A stretch of DNA of 64,000 nt from VGJW01 sp035286125 (GTDB taxonomy: Bacteria > Cyanobacteriota > Sericytochromatia > S15B-MN24 > VGJW01), in NCBI GenBank assembly GCA_035286125.1, contig JAYKIS010000037.1:8541-72540 (forward strand). The letters are read 5' to 3'. Both the position numbers and the translations under genes were made by a program. Below the pieces are notes generated by a model that was not told the DNA's origin, did not search any database, and saw nothing but the letters and a program-made list of their open reading frames with translations. This document shows, one piece after another, positions 47,871 through 56,973 of the stretch (position 1 is the first letter of the stretch; each line of letters starts with the position of its first letter).

Positions 47871-50762
47871 GTGATGGCCATGCGTCGCCTCCTGCCCTTG
47901 ATGATGGCTGGCTTGATGCTGCTGCCTGCCTGTCGCACGGCCGTGGCGCCCGCGGTTCCTGTGGCAGGCGCTGCAGCGGCCACGCGTCCGACCCCACTGG
48001 CCGCGGTCGATCATGCCGATGGCCTGGCCATCTCGGTGCAGGCGCCCGAGGCCCTGCCGGCGGCGAAGTCCGGCTTGCCCGAGCAGCTTCAAGGACAGCC
48101 TTACGGTCTGCTCTCGGTCGCCATTGCCTGGCCCCAGCCTACCGAGGTGCGCCGGACCCAGGGTATTCCCACGCAGGCACGCAGCATCCGGATGCGGGTG
48201 ATCGGCTCCGATGGCAAGGTGCGCCTGTCCGACTTCTTCTTCAACACGGGCCGGGGCGCGGTCAACAGCAAGACCTATGCCCTCAAGGCGGAGACCGGCA
48301 TGCTGGTCGAGGTCAGGGCCTACCTGGAGTCCCAGGCGGATCTCGAGGCCGGGCCGGCAGCCGGTCAGACTTCCAAGTATGCCAACGAGGGTGGTTCGGA
48401 GCCCCAGTTCAATGCGGGCCAGGTGGTGGGCAAGGAATACAACATGGTCGGGCGCCGCGTCCTTGCTGAGGGCCTCAAGGCCAACTTCCAGGTGGTCCTC
48501 TTCTCGCGGAATCCCGTCAACGTCAGTCTGGACAGCAGTCAACTGGTCGCCGGCATCGGTGGGTCTCCGGCGTGGGGCCTCGGGGGCGATCCCTTCTTCC
48601 CCAACTTCGTGAGTGCGGCCCGGTTCGCGGAATTGGCCAATCCCCGCAACCTCTACCTCGACACGTGGAATGGTCGCCGCCGCCTGTTCTTCAATGTCAA
48701 CCCGACCTTCGACGTCGAGGATCCCAAGGAGCGTCACATCGTGATGATGCTCGACCAGGCCGGACTCGAGGCTGTCCAGACGGACGCTCAGGCGCGGGCA
48801 AAACCGGTGCTTCAGCAGGTCTTCGGGGGGGCTCGCCTCCTCGGGCCTGAGGACCTCACGACCCAACCCTTGCGCAACCGATTCTTCGGGAACTTCACAC
48901 TGTCGGCCTTCCGCTTGCCTAGCGCAGCAGGGGCCGTGCCGCAACTGGTCTTCGATTCGGTCGTGGGTGACGCGCGTACCTTCTCAAGCCTGCCGGCCGC
49001 ATCCCTGGCGGACATCCTGGAGAGTACCAGCAAGTCCAGTCCGATTGACTTCGGCAGCACGGGGCTCGACAAGTCGGCGGTCGACATCTCGGGCTTTGCC
49101 TCGGGTCAGGGTGGCGCAGGCGTCCTGATTGCCGATCCTAAGGCTGTCTACGAGGTCCTGGATGACAAGTTGCCCAAGCTGCTGGCTGCTGGCGCGGCAG
49201 CACCCACTGCCACCCCCGATGCGACTTCCGACGTTGCCGCTGCCGACGTCATCCTCTCGGGCAAATCCATCGTGGCCGTCGCCGGCATGACGCGCGCGCC
49301 CTCGAAGACCTACGTGTTCGCCACCCAGACGGCATTGCTCTACGGCGTGGCCGACAAAGTCCGGCTCGTTCTCGGCAGTTCGACGGCTACCGGGAGTCTC
49401 GAGGCGGCGGCGGCCGGGACAGGCGTCGGGCGTTTCGACGTCGGCATCGGCAACATTCGTGATGTGGTGGCCTCGCCTGCATCGGCCTCGGTGCTCTACG
49501 TGGCCGCCGATGACAAGATCCTGCGCCTGGTCCTTCCGGCGGACCAGACGACGATGACGGTTGATTCCTCCCCGATGGAGATCTTTGCCCCCGGCTTCAT
49601 CCCGACATCGCTCGCCGTGTCGCCTGATGGCACGAGGTTGGCGGTCGTGGGTCTGGACAAGCAACTCGAGGTCTATGCCGTCGGTCCCGGTCCCGCCGAT
49701 GCCTCGACGTGGAAGGTCCAGACGGTGGCGCCCGTGAAAGCCGTCAGGCGTGCCGAGTTCGTGCCGTCACCCGGTGCCGCTGTGCTCCTTGCCTTCTCGC
49801 ACGATGCCGATGTGGGCCAGTCCCAGATCACGGCGTTGACTGTGGGTGCATCGACGAAAAGCACCTTGCTTGACGGGCGCTCGGTCTACGACAGCCAGAT
49901 CGGGGATGGCAACAGGATCAGCCAGACCATGATCGGCGTAACCGAGGGTGGCGGGCACATCGACAAGCCTGCGGCCATTTCTGTCACGCCAAGCGGCAGC
50001 GTGCTCGTGGCAGACCCCGTCATCAAGCGCATCCGGCACCTCGACATGCCTGGCGGTACCCAGGGAGTTCTCCAGTCCCTGGTGACCAGCATCCCGGACG
50101 CGGACCCCCCGTTCTATGTCCTGGATGCGCCCGAGGGCGTGGACGTCGACAAGTTCGGAACGGTCTTCATCGCCGACAGCAACAACTACTACATCAGGAT
50201 ATGGAAGCCCTCGTGCGGCTTCAGCTCGGTGAAGGTTCCGGTGGTCGCAGGCTCCGGACAGCAGGGCTACAACCTGGACAACATCAACGCCACCCTCGTC
50301 CAGTTGGGCAAGGTCACGCGCGTCAAGGTCGAACGAAGCACTTCCGGGAGGCGGCGCATCTTCTTCATCGATGGCAAGCGGGTGCGGATGCTCAATCCCC
50401 GCAATCCGGCCGTCACTGCGCCTTTGGATGATTGTGTCGGTCCGTCGAGAGATCCTTACTTCCAGTACATCGTGTCCACGATTGCGGGCGACGGTACCGG
50501 TACGGACAAGACCAATGCGGCCCAGTTCGCCCTCACGGCACCGACCTGGCTGGATGTCGATTCCCGTGGCTATGTCTATGTCGCCGACGGCAAGACCATC
50601 TACCGCATCGACCCCGATGCCGGGACCATCGTTGCTGCCTACACGGCCGAGGATGCGGCCATCACCAGCTTTGTCATCGATGACCAGGACCCGAGGGTCC
50701 GGGAAGTCTACTTCACCAAGGCCGGAAACCAGACCATCCGGAAGCTGATCCTCGAGGACTGA
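47871..50762 (+). CDS. Large beta-propeller (NHL-like) lipoprotein
   Basis: A 963-residue exported protein with lipobox MAGLMLLPACRTA. The first 400 residues are strand-rich and unrecognised (IRMRVIGSDGKVRLSDFFFN, NLYLDTWNGRRRLFFNVNPT). The second half has repeated propeller blades of NHL type: RDVVASPASASVLYVAADDK, PAAISVTPSGSVLVADPVIK, EGVDVDKFGTVFIADSNNYY, TWLDVDSRGYVYVADGKT. Such proteins usually bind ligands or partners at the cell surface. Start codon: GTG 47871 has GGAGG 9 bases upstream; ATG 47874 follows immediately. It forms a pair with the preceding lipoprotein. Confidence 0.85.
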   Translation: MMAMRRLLPLMMAGLMLLPACRTAVAPAVPVAGAAAATRPTPLAAVDHADGLAISVQAPEALPAAKSGLPEQLQGQPYGLLSVAIAWPQPTEVRRTQGIPTQARSIRMRVIGSDGKVRLSDFFFNTGRGAVNSKTYALKAETGMLVEVRAYLESQADLEAGPAAGQTSKYANEGGSEPQFNAGQVVGKEYNMVGRRVLAEGLKANFQVVLFSRNPVNVSLDSSQLVAGIGGSPAWGLGGDPFFPNFVSAARFAELANPRNLYLDTWNGRRRLFFNVNPTFDVEDPKERHIVMMLDQAGLEAVQTDAQARAKPVLQQVFGGARLLGPEDLTTQPLRNRFFGNFTLSAFRLPSAAGAVPQLVFDSVVGDARTFSSLPAASLADILESTSKSSPIDFGSTGLDKSAVDISGFASGQGGAGVLIADPKAVYEVLDDKLPKLLAAGAAAPTATPDATSDVAAADVILSGKSIVAVAGMTRAPSKTYVFATQTALLYGVADKVRLVLGSSTATGSLEAAAAGTGVGRFDVGIGNIRDVVASPASASVLYVAADDKILRLVLPADQTTMTVDSSPMEIFAPGFIPTSLAVSPDGTRLAVVGLDKQLEVYAVGPGPADASTWKVQTVAPVKAVRRAEFVPSPGAAVLLAFSHDADVGQSQITALTVGASTKSTLLDGRSVYDSQIGDGNRISQTMIGVTEGGGHIDKPAAISVTPSGSVLVADPVIKRIRHLDMPGGTQGVLQSLVTSIPDADPPFYVLDAPEGVDVDKFGTVFIADSNNYYIRIWKPSCGFSSVKVPVVAGSGQQGYNLDNINATLVQLGKVTRVKVERSTSGRRRIFFIDGKRVRMLNPRNPAVTAPLDDCVGPSRDPYFQYIVSTIAGDGTGTDKTNAAQFALTAPTWLDVDSRGYVYVADGKTIYRIDPDAGTIVAAYTAEDAAITSFVIDDQDPRVREVYFTKAGNQTIRKLILED

Positions 50763-50806
50763 GGTCCACACCAAAAAGATTTCCGCGCCTTTTCTCTTGA
50801 AAGACG

Positions 50807-50833
50807 CAAGAAGAAGCCCTAGGATGGCGATGT
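50807..50833 (+). promoter_or_regulatory. Possible sigma-28-like motif upstream of the subtilisin-like gene
   Basis: CAAG (50807-50810, in AAAGACGCAAGA) is followed by 15 bases and GGCGATGT (50826-50833), a weaker version of GCCGATAA. The first half is identical over 12 bases to the site upstream of Gly-Tyr lipoprotein 2. The surrounding gap is unusually A/T-rich for this DNA. Confidence 0.35.
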
Positions 50834-50885
50834 TAATCCTTGGTTAACTTCTTCTTACCCTTTCTTCCAGGAGAATCCGGACACC

Positions 50886-52142
50886 ATGCGCAAGGCGATG
50901 GGGCTTTTGTTGGTGGCGGCGACGGTCGGTTGCGGCCAGCAGGTGGCAGGTTCGGTCGCTACGGCGACCCGCAGCGCGTCCATGGACGTGGCAGCTCAGG
51001 CGGCCCGTGAGATCGTCGTGATGGTCGATCCCGCCGCTGCCGCGCAGGCCAGCCGGACCGTCAAGGCCATGGGAGCGGCCGTGTCGCGCACGTTCCGCCT
51101 CAAGAGCGAGGTCCAGGTCGTCCGTATTCCCGATGGCGTCGATCGCGACCTCTTCCTTGCCCGCCTGCGGAAGCAGCCTGGCGTCAGGGCCGCCGTGCCG
51201 CAGCGTGTCTACCGGGCCATCCCCGTCGTCCAGGAAGCCGAGTTGGCGCGCGAGGTCGGTGCCCTGATCAGCATCAACGACCCCAGCTTCTCGAAGCAGT
51301 GGGCCTACGGTCGGACCGGTACGCCTGCCAACTGGGAAGGCATCGATGCCTCCGGTACGCTGGTGGCGGTCGCGGACACCGGTGTCGATGCCGCGCATCC
51401 CGACCTAGGCGGCCGGGTCCGCAGCGGCCAGAACTTTGCCGGCGGCACGGGCACGGGCGACAAGGTCGGCCACGGTACCCACTGCGCCGGTATCATCGGC
51501 GCCACCGGCAACAACAGCCAGGGCATCGCGGGTATCGTCTGGAACGCTCCGATCCTCGCCATCAAGGTGCTCGGGGACAACGGCTCCGGCACGACAGAGG
51601 GTGTGGCCCAGGGCATGAAGTCGGCCGCCGATGCCGGCGCCAAGGTGCTCAACATGAGCCTCGGTTCCGACACCACCGACATTGATCCCGTGATGCATGA
51701 CGCCCTCGAGTATTGCTTGGCCAAGGGGACTGTCGTCATCTGCGCCGCGGGCAACAACGGCCGGTTCGTCGGCTCGCCTGCCAACGATCCTCTTGCCATT
51801 GCCGTCTCGAGCACCAGCGATGGCATGTTTGGCGGCGAGAAGATCTCCGGCTTCTCGAGCCGCGGCAAGCAGGTCTGGGTCTCGGCCCCCGGCGGCGGCA
51901 TCATCAGCACGCTTCCCACGACCGGCAGCCAGATGGGGACGACCTACGGCAAGGCCTCGGGCACCTCGATGGCGTGTCCGTTCGTTGCCGGTACGGCGAC
52001 GATGATGCGCGCCGCGCATCCCGACTGGTCCGTGGCCCAGGTTCGCGATGCCCTCAAGGCGTCGACGGATGACCTCGGTACCCCCGGCTTCGACGAGCTC
52101 TACGGGCATGGCCGGGTCAACCTGGCCAAGGCCTCGCGCTGA
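50886..52142 (+). CDS. Subtilisin-like (S8) serine peptidase, predicted lipoprotein
   Basis: A 418-residue secreted peptidase. The short signal MRKAMGLLLVAATVGCGQQ ends in a lipobox (Cys16). Residues about 40-115 resemble an inhibitor-I9 propeptide (REIVVMVDPAAAAQASRTVK, EVQVVRIPDGVDRDLFLARL). The catalytic triad is complete: Asp164 in AVADTGVDAAHPDL, His196 in VGHGTHCAGIIG, Ser361 in ASGTSMACPFVAGT; the oxyanion Asn is in CAAGNNGR. AGGAGA lies about 11 bases before the ATG. A strong hairpin ends the transcript. Confidence 0.94.
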   Translation: MRKAMGLLLVAATVGCGQQVAGSVATATRSASMDVAAQAAREIVVMVDPAAAAQASRTVKAMGAAVSRTFRLKSEVQVVRIPDGVDRDLFLARLRKQPGVRAAVPQRVYRAIPVVQEAELAREVGALISINDPSFSKQWAYGRTGTPANWEGIDASGTLVAVADTGVDAAHPDLGGRVRSGQNFAGGTGTGDKVGHGTHCAGIIGATGNNSQGIAGIVWNAPILAIKVLGDNGSGTTEGVAQGMKSAADAGAKVLNMSLGSDTTDIDPVMHDALEYCLAKGTVVICAAGNNGRFVGSPANDPLAIAVSSTSDGMFGGEKISGFSSRGKQVWVSAPGGGIISTLPTTGSQMGTTYGKASGTSMACPFVAGTATMMRAAHPDWSVAQVRDALKASTDDLGTPGFDELYGHGRVNLAKASR

Positions 52143-52163
52143 CGCTCGCACGGTCATAGAGGA

Positions 52164-52189
52164 GAGGCGCCCCGAAGCCGGGGCGCCTC
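52164..52189. terminator. Strong bidirectional terminator hairpin
   Basis: GAGGCGCCCC (52164-52173) pairs perfectly with GGGGCGCCTC (52180-52189) around a 6-base loop. It lies between the convergent peptidase and histidine-kinase genes. The plus-strand side continues with TTGCCTC, a weak T-tail. Confidence 0.75.
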
Positions 52190-52194
52190 TTGCC

Positions 52195-53829
52195 TCATGG
52201 GTGCGGGCCGAGGGGCAGGTCGAACCAGAAGGTCGCACCTTGGTCGGGTGCGCTCGTGACCCCCATTTCGCCGCCGTGAGCCTCCACGAGGGCCCTGGCC
52301 ACGTACAGCCCCAGGCCGGAACCACGTCTCGCGCCGACAGAGCGGCGGGCCCCCTGAAAGTATTTCTCGAAAACCCTGTTGAGGTCGGCCTCTTCGATGC
52401 CTACGCCGGTGTCCGCCACGCTGACGGTCACGCAGCCGGGGCCGGTGGCGAGGGTGACCCGGATCTCGCCGTGCTTGGGCGTGAAGCGGATGGCGTTGCT
52501 GATCAGGTTCAGCAGCACCTGGGTGATGCGTTGCGGATCGCACAGGACCTCCAGCATCGTCTCCGTGTCCGGGACCACCAGCCGGACGCCCGCATCCTGA
52601 AGCTGGGGCCAGAGGCTGGATCCTGCCTGGCGGACAAGCTCGGCCAGGTCCACCTCGCGTGGGGACAGGCTGAAGGTTCCTGCCTCCAGCTTGGCGTAGT
52701 CGAGGAGATCGTCGACCAACCGCTGCAGGCGGTTCGCACCCAGTTGGATCTCGCGCAGAAAGTCCAGCTGCCGGGTGTTCAGGGGACCTTCCAGGCCGTC
52801 CTCGAGTAGTTCGGCATGGCCGATGATGGAGGCCAAGGGCGTATGCAACTCGTGCGAGGCTGCGCTGACGAAGTCGTCGCGCAAGCGGTCAAGCTGGTGC
52901 TGGCGGGCCTGATGTTCCTGGTCGCGGCGAACGCGTTCGGCGCGTTCCGTGACCTCGATGGCCAGCAACAGGGTGCCGGCACGGTCGGAATCCGGCCCGA
53001 CCGGTTCGATGACCAGATCCCAGTAGGAGGTCTGGCCGTCTTGCCAGTGGGGCAGGCGCATCGGCAAGGCCTCGATGCGCAGGGGGCCCTCAGGTACGCG
53101 GCGTTGCGTCAGATCGAGGTCCGTCACGGTTGCCAGAAGCTCGAGCACGGGTTGGCCGAGCAGCTCGAACTCATCCTTGCCGAACCACGCGGTGACCTGG
53201 GGACTGACCCAACTCAGGCGACGGTCACCATCGAGCAGGGCCATCATGGCCGGCAGTTGGCGAATGACCTGATCGGAAAAAGCGCGTTGGCGACTCATGC
53301 GCAGGGCTGCCACGAGCTGATCCGCCAGCATGGTCGTCAGCAGGGTGTCCCTGGGCGGGAAGACTTTGGGGTCTTCGTAGATGACGTAGACGTGGCCCCG
53401 GGTCTTGCCTGATTCGACCAGTGGCGCACCCAGGAAGCTGCGAAAGCCCCAGGTCTCGCCCAAGGCCCGGGCGATTTCCGCGGCATCCCCGGTGAACTCC
53501 CGGACATCTTCCACAAGGATGAGGCCCTGGGGCAGGGTTCCGGGCAAGGTCTCTGCAGGCTGCATCTGCAGGCTGGCGATCATGGACCTGGCCTTCTCGA
53601 GCAGCTCATTCTGCTCGGCTTCCGTGCGCCCACGGACCCAGAGATCCTCGATTCGGGAATGCCCGTGTTCCTGCTGGAGGACGACCGCGCAATACTTGGC
53701 CTCGAGGATCTCGGCCATGCGCCGCAAGCCGAGTCCGACAAGGGTACCGGCCGTCGCTCCCTGGGCGAGGGCGCGGCTGAGGTCTCCGAGCAGGCGCAGC
53801 TCGGGCAGATGGGACGACTCGGTAACCAA
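52195..53829 (-). CDS. Sensor histidine kinase (GAF-PAS-HisKA-HATPase)
   Basis: A 544-residue kinase without membrane segments, so probably cytosolic. A GAF-like domain spans about residues 15-165 (LGLRRMAEILEAKYCAVVLQ, GFRSFLGAPLVESGKTRGHV), a PAS domain about 185-305 (QLPAMMALLDGDRRLSWVSP), then the dimerisation helix with phospho-acceptor His in SAASHELHTPLASIIGHAEL, and the ATP-binding domain with N box LNLISNAIRFTP, G1 VADTGVGIEEADL and G2 GSGLGLYVARALVEAHGG. The TTG start has AGAGG 6 bases upstream. No response regulator is adjacent, so it is an orphan. Confidence 0.92.
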   Translation of the reverse strand: MVTESSHLPELRLLGDLSRALAQGATAGTLVGLGLRRMAEILEAKYCAVVLQQEHGHSRIEDLWVRGRTEAEQNELLEKARSMIASLQMQPAETLPGTLPQGLILVEDVREFTGDAAEIARALGETWGFRSFLGAPLVESGKTRGHVYVIYEDPKVFPPRDTLLTTMLADQLVAALRMSRQRAFSDQVIRQLPAMMALLDGDRRLSWVSPQVTAWFGKDEFELLGQPVLELLATVTDLDLTQRRVPEGPLRIEALPMRLPHWQDGQTSYWDLVIEPVGPDSDRAGTLLLAIEVTERAERVRRDQEHQARQHQLDRLRDDFVSAASHELHTPLASIIGHAELLEDGLEGPLNTRQLDFLREIQLGANRLQRLVDDLLDYAKLEAGTFSLSPREVDLAELVRQAGSSLWPQLQDAGVRLVVPDTETMLEVLCDPQRITQVLLNLISNAIRFTPKHGEIRVTLATGPGCVTVSVADTGVGIEEADLNRVFEKYFQGARRSVGARRGSGLGLYVARALVEAHGGEMGVTSAPDQGATFWFDLPLGPHP

Positions 53830-53864
53830 CTTGGACCTCTTGGGACCGTCGGGACCTTCCGCTG

Positions 53865-55043
53865 CTAGCCCTTGACGGTCAGCACTGCAGCAATGCCTTG
53901 ACCGCCGCCAATGCACAGCGTGACGAGTGCGTGGCCACCGCCTCGCTGCTGAAGCTGGTCGATGGCCGTCAGCACGAGGCGGGTCCCGGAGGCAGCCAAG
54001 GGATGCCCGAGGGCGATGGCACCGCCCTGACGGTTGATGCGGTCGGTCGGGATCCCCAGGCCCTTGCAGACCGCGATGGCCTGTGCGGCGAAGGCCTCAT
54101 TGACTTCGATGACCGCCATGTCCTCGAGGTTAAGGCCCGCACGTACAAGGGCCTTCTGGCTGGCCGGTACGGGACCGTAACCCATGTAGCCGGGCTCGAC
54201 GCCCGCAACGGCCCAACTGGTCAACGTGGCGACAGGCGTCAGGCCCTGACGGGCTGCCCACCCTTCCGTCGCCATGACGACGGCGGCAGCACCATCGTTG
54301 ATGCCGCTGGCGTTACCGGCGGTCACCGTCCCGTTGTCCTTGAAGCGCGCAGGCAGGCGGGAAAGACCTTCAATCGTCGCATCCGCCCGCACGTGTTCAT
54401 CCGTCGCAAGCTCGATTTCGCCCTTGCGACCTGCCACGCGAACAGGCACGATCTCGCGGGCAAGCGCTTCCCGAGCGGCGTGAGCCCGCGCGTGCGAGGC
54501 CAGGGCAAAGGCATCCTGTTCTTCACGCGAGATGGCGTACTTGTCCGCCAGGTTCTCAGCCGTGATGGCCATGGGGGTCTTGCAGTAGGCATCCGTGAGT
54601 GCGGACCACAACGTGTCCACGAGGGGCATGGCATTCATGGCGTGGCCCCAGCGTGCCTTCGGGACGACGTAGGGGGCCGTGCTCAGGCTCTCGGTGCCAC
54701 CTGCCAGCACCGTCTCGGCCTCTTCGAGCAACATGTCCTGAGCTCCCGTGATGATGGCCTGAAGGCCCGAGCCGCACAAGCGGTTGACCGTGAGCGCCGG
54801 CGTCTCCACGGGCGTGCCTGCACGAAGACCCACGTGTCGCGCGAGGTAGGCCGCGTCATCCTTGCAGTGGACGACATTGCCCATGACCACGTTCTGGATG
54901 TCCATGGCGGAGACACCCGAGCGCAAAAGGGCACCTTCCGCCGCGATGACGCCAAGGTCCGTGGGCGAGAGGTCGCGTCCCTGACCCCCGAACTCGAGGA
55001 AGGGCGTGCGGGCCCCCCCGAGGATGACGATGGCGGGTGGCAT
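53865..55043 (-). CDS. Acetyl-CoA acetyltransferase (thiolase)
   Basis: A 392-residue thiolase of the biosynthetic/short-chain class. Catalytic Cys90 is in NRLCGSGLQAIITG; AGGTESLSTAPYVVPKARWG, GTVTAGNASGINDGAAA and EVNEAFAAQA are conserved; the His pair is in GGAIALGHPLAASG (His347) and the second Cys in TLCIGGGQG (about 377). It condenses two acetyl-CoA or cleaves acetoacetyl-CoA, linking fatty-acid breakdown with ketone or polyhydroxyalkanoate routes. It lies 32 bases downstream of the dppC-like gene in the same direction; whether it is co-transcribed is unclear. Confidence 0.94.
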   Translation of the reverse strand: MPPAIVILGGARTPFLEFGGQGRDLSPTDLGVIAAEGALLRSGVSAMDIQNVVMGNVVHCKDDAAYLARHVGLRAGTPVETPALTVNRLCGSGLQAIITGAQDMLLEEAETVLAGGTESLSTAPYVVPKARWGHAMNAMPLVDTLWSALTDAYCKTPMAITAENLADKYAISREEQDAFALASHARAHAAREALAREIVPVRVAGRKGEIELATDEHVRADATIEGLSRLPARFKDNGTVTAGNASGINDGAAAVVMATEGWAARQGLTPVATLTSWAVAGVEPGYMGYGPVPASQKALVRAGLNLEDMAVIEVNEAFAAQAIAVCKGLGIPTDRINRQGGAIALGHPLAASGTRLVLTAIDQLQQRGGGHALVTLCIGGGQGIAAVLTVKG

Positions 55044-55075
55044 GGGCGCCTCCTTCCGAGGGGTCCGGGTCTGGA

Positions 55076-56008
55076 TCAGGATTTCAGCTTGGGGTCGAGG
55101 GCGTCACGCAGGCCGTCGCCGATGAAGTTGATCGACACGACCGTCAGGAAGATCATGATGCCCGGATAGACGGCCAGCCAAGGCGTCGCGATCATGTACT
55201 GCTGGGCATTGCTCAGCATGTTGCCCCAGCTGGGGACCGGCGGCTGGATGCCCATGCCCAGGAACGACAGGCCGCTCTCGAGAATGATGGCTTCGCCCAC
55301 TTGCAGCGTGGCCGCCACGAAAATCGGCGCCATCGCATTGGGGATCAGATGCCGCGTGATGATCCAGGCGGACTTGCCGCCGACGGATCGCGAGGCTTCG
55401 ATGAACTCCTGCTCGCGCAGCGACAGGAACTCGCCCCGGACCAGACGCGCTACACCCATCCACGAACTGGCCCCGATGATGACGGCGATGAGTGCCAGCT
55501 GTTGCAGCTCGGGGGCGATGAACGGCACCAGGGTCTTGCCCCGCGTGAAATTCGAGAGGACGAGCAGCAGCATCAGCAAAGGGATGCAGAGGAACATGTC
55601 CGTCATCCGCATGCCCAGGGTATCGATCCATTTGCCGAAATAGCCGGTGATGGCGCCGATGAGCGTGCCGATCAGGACGCCGAGCACGGCGGCCGAGAGA
55701 CCGACGAAAAGCGAGATGCGGCCGGCATAGAGGAGGCGTGCCAGCACGTCCTGCCCCAGTTCGTCCGTGCCCAGGGGGTGGGCCAGGGTGGGCACCAGCT
55801 GGTTCGTGTTGGACAGGTCCTGCGCATCGTAGGCCGGAAGGAACCACGGCCCGATGATGGCGCCCAGGACGAGCACCAGGAGCATGACACTCGAGGCCAC
55901 GGCCAGGCGATGCTTCAGGAAGCGGCGCAGCACCATGGCCCCGAAGGATTCGGGCGGTGGCAGGGTTGCGCCCGGACGGGCGTCACGAGGGGCAGTTGCG
56001 GTAGCCAA
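55076..56008 (-). CDS. dppC: Peptide ABC transporter permease, DppC/OppC family
   Basis: A 310-residue inner-membrane permease. After a Pro/Ala-rich N-terminus (MATATAPRDARPGATLPPPE) come six hydrophobic segments and family motifs: AHPLGTDELGQDVLARLLYA, SLFVGLSAAVLGVLIGTLIG, FIEASRSVGGKSAWIITRHL (EAA loop contacting the ATPases) and IPNAMAPIFVAATLQVGEAI. TTG 56008 is chosen because GAGG lies 8 bases upstream and it begins after the dppB stop; the longer ATG 56053 would overlap dppB by 35 bases. It belongs to the operon dppD-dppF-binding protein-dppB-dppC. Confidence 0.92.
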   Translation of the reverse strand: MATATAPRDARPGATLPPPESFGAMVLRRFLKHRLAVASSVMLLVLVLGAIIGPWFLPAYDAQDLSNTNQLVPTLAHPLGTDELGQDVLARLLYAGRISLFVGLSAAVLGVLIGTLIGAITGYFGKWIDTLGMRMTDMFLCIPLLMLLLVLSNFTRGKTLVPFIAPELQQLALIAVIIGASSWMGVARLVRGEFLSLREQEFIEASRSVGGKSAWIITRHLIPNAMAPIFVAATLQVGEAIILESGLSFLGMGIQPPVPSWGNMLSNAQQYMIATPWLAVYPGIMIFLTVVSINFIGDGLRDALDPKLKS

Positions 56009-56018
56009 AGCAGGAACC

Positions 56019-56969
56019 TCAGTCGTACCGGATGCGCGGGTCGAGGGCGGCATAGGCGATGTCGGCCAGGATGTTGGACACGACGACCAACGCGGCCGAG
56101 ATCGTCAGGATGGCCATGATGACCGGATAGTCGCTGCGACCCAGCGAGTCGAAGAACAGCCGTCCGATCCCCGGCCACGCGAAGATGGTCTCGGTCATGA
56201 TGGCGCCCCCGAAGATACCCGGCAGGGCCAGCGCGATGATGGTCACCACGGGAACCAACGCATTACGGAAGGCATGCCGACCGATGACGCGGAATTCGTC
56301 GAGGCCCTTGGCGCGGGCGGTACGGACGTACTCCTGGCGGATGACCTCGAGCATCGAGCTGCGCATGTACCGGCTCCAGGAGGCCACGGAGACGATGGAC
56401 AGCATCGTCACGGGCAGGACCAGGTGTTCGATCAGGTCGAGCAGGCCGGTCTCGCCCAGGTCGTGGACGCCTCCCGAAGGCAGCCATTTGAGCTGGGCCG
56501 CGAACAGCAGGAGCAGCATCACGCCAAACCAGAAGACCGGAAGGCTATAGCCGATGAAGGCGAAGGTCGTGACGCCGAAGTCAAAGGGCGTGTACTGCTT
56601 GACGGCGCTCATCACGCCCAGGAACACGCCAATGGCCAGCGAGACGATGAACGACGTGCCCATCAGCACCAGCGTGTTCGGCAGGAACGAAGCGATCATC
56701 TCCGTCACGGCCTGGCCCGTGAAGAGCGAGTTCCCGAGGTTGCCCGTCAGCAGGGACCGCAGCCAGTACAGGTACTGCATGTACAAGGGCTGATCCAAGC
56801 CCATGATGTGCTTGATCTTCTCGAGGTCCTCGGGGCGGACCCGAGGATTCTGGGTGTAGGCCGCAAGCGGCCCGCCCGGCATCAGGTGCATGATGCAGAA
56901 CAGCAGCAGGGTGACGCCCAGCAGCAGGGGCAGGCTGGTCAGCAGCCGCCGCAGGATATAGGCACCCAT
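56019..56969 (-). CDS. dppB: Peptide ABC transporter permease, DppB/OppB family
   Basis: A 316-residue inner-membrane permease. Family hallmarks: MGAYILRRLLTSLPLLLGVT, FCIMHLMPGGPLAAYTQNPR, MGLDQPLYMQYLYWLRSLLT, GNLGNSLFTGQAVTEMI and the EAA loop EYVRTARAKGLDEFRVIGRH, then ALVPVVTIIALALPGIFGGA. Length and topology match DppB. It follows the binding-protein gene by 4 bases and precedes dppC by 10. Confidence 0.94.
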   Translation of the reverse strand: MGAYILRRLLTSLPLLLGVTLLLFCIMHLMPGGPLAAYTQNPRVRPEDLEKIKHIMGLDQPLYMQYLYWLRSLLTGNLGNSLFTGQAVTEMIASFLPNTLVLMGTSFIVSLAIGVFLGVMSAVKQYTPFDFGVTTFAFIGYSLPVFWFGVMLLLLFAAQLKWLPSGGVHDLGETGLLDLIEHLVLPVTMLSIVSVASWSRYMRSSMLEVIRQEYVRTARAKGLDEFRVIGRHAFRNALVPVVTIIALALPGIFGGAIMTETIFAWPGIGRLFFDSLGRSDYPVIMAILTISAALVVVSNILADIAYAALDPRIRYD

Positions 56970-56973
56970 GGTC

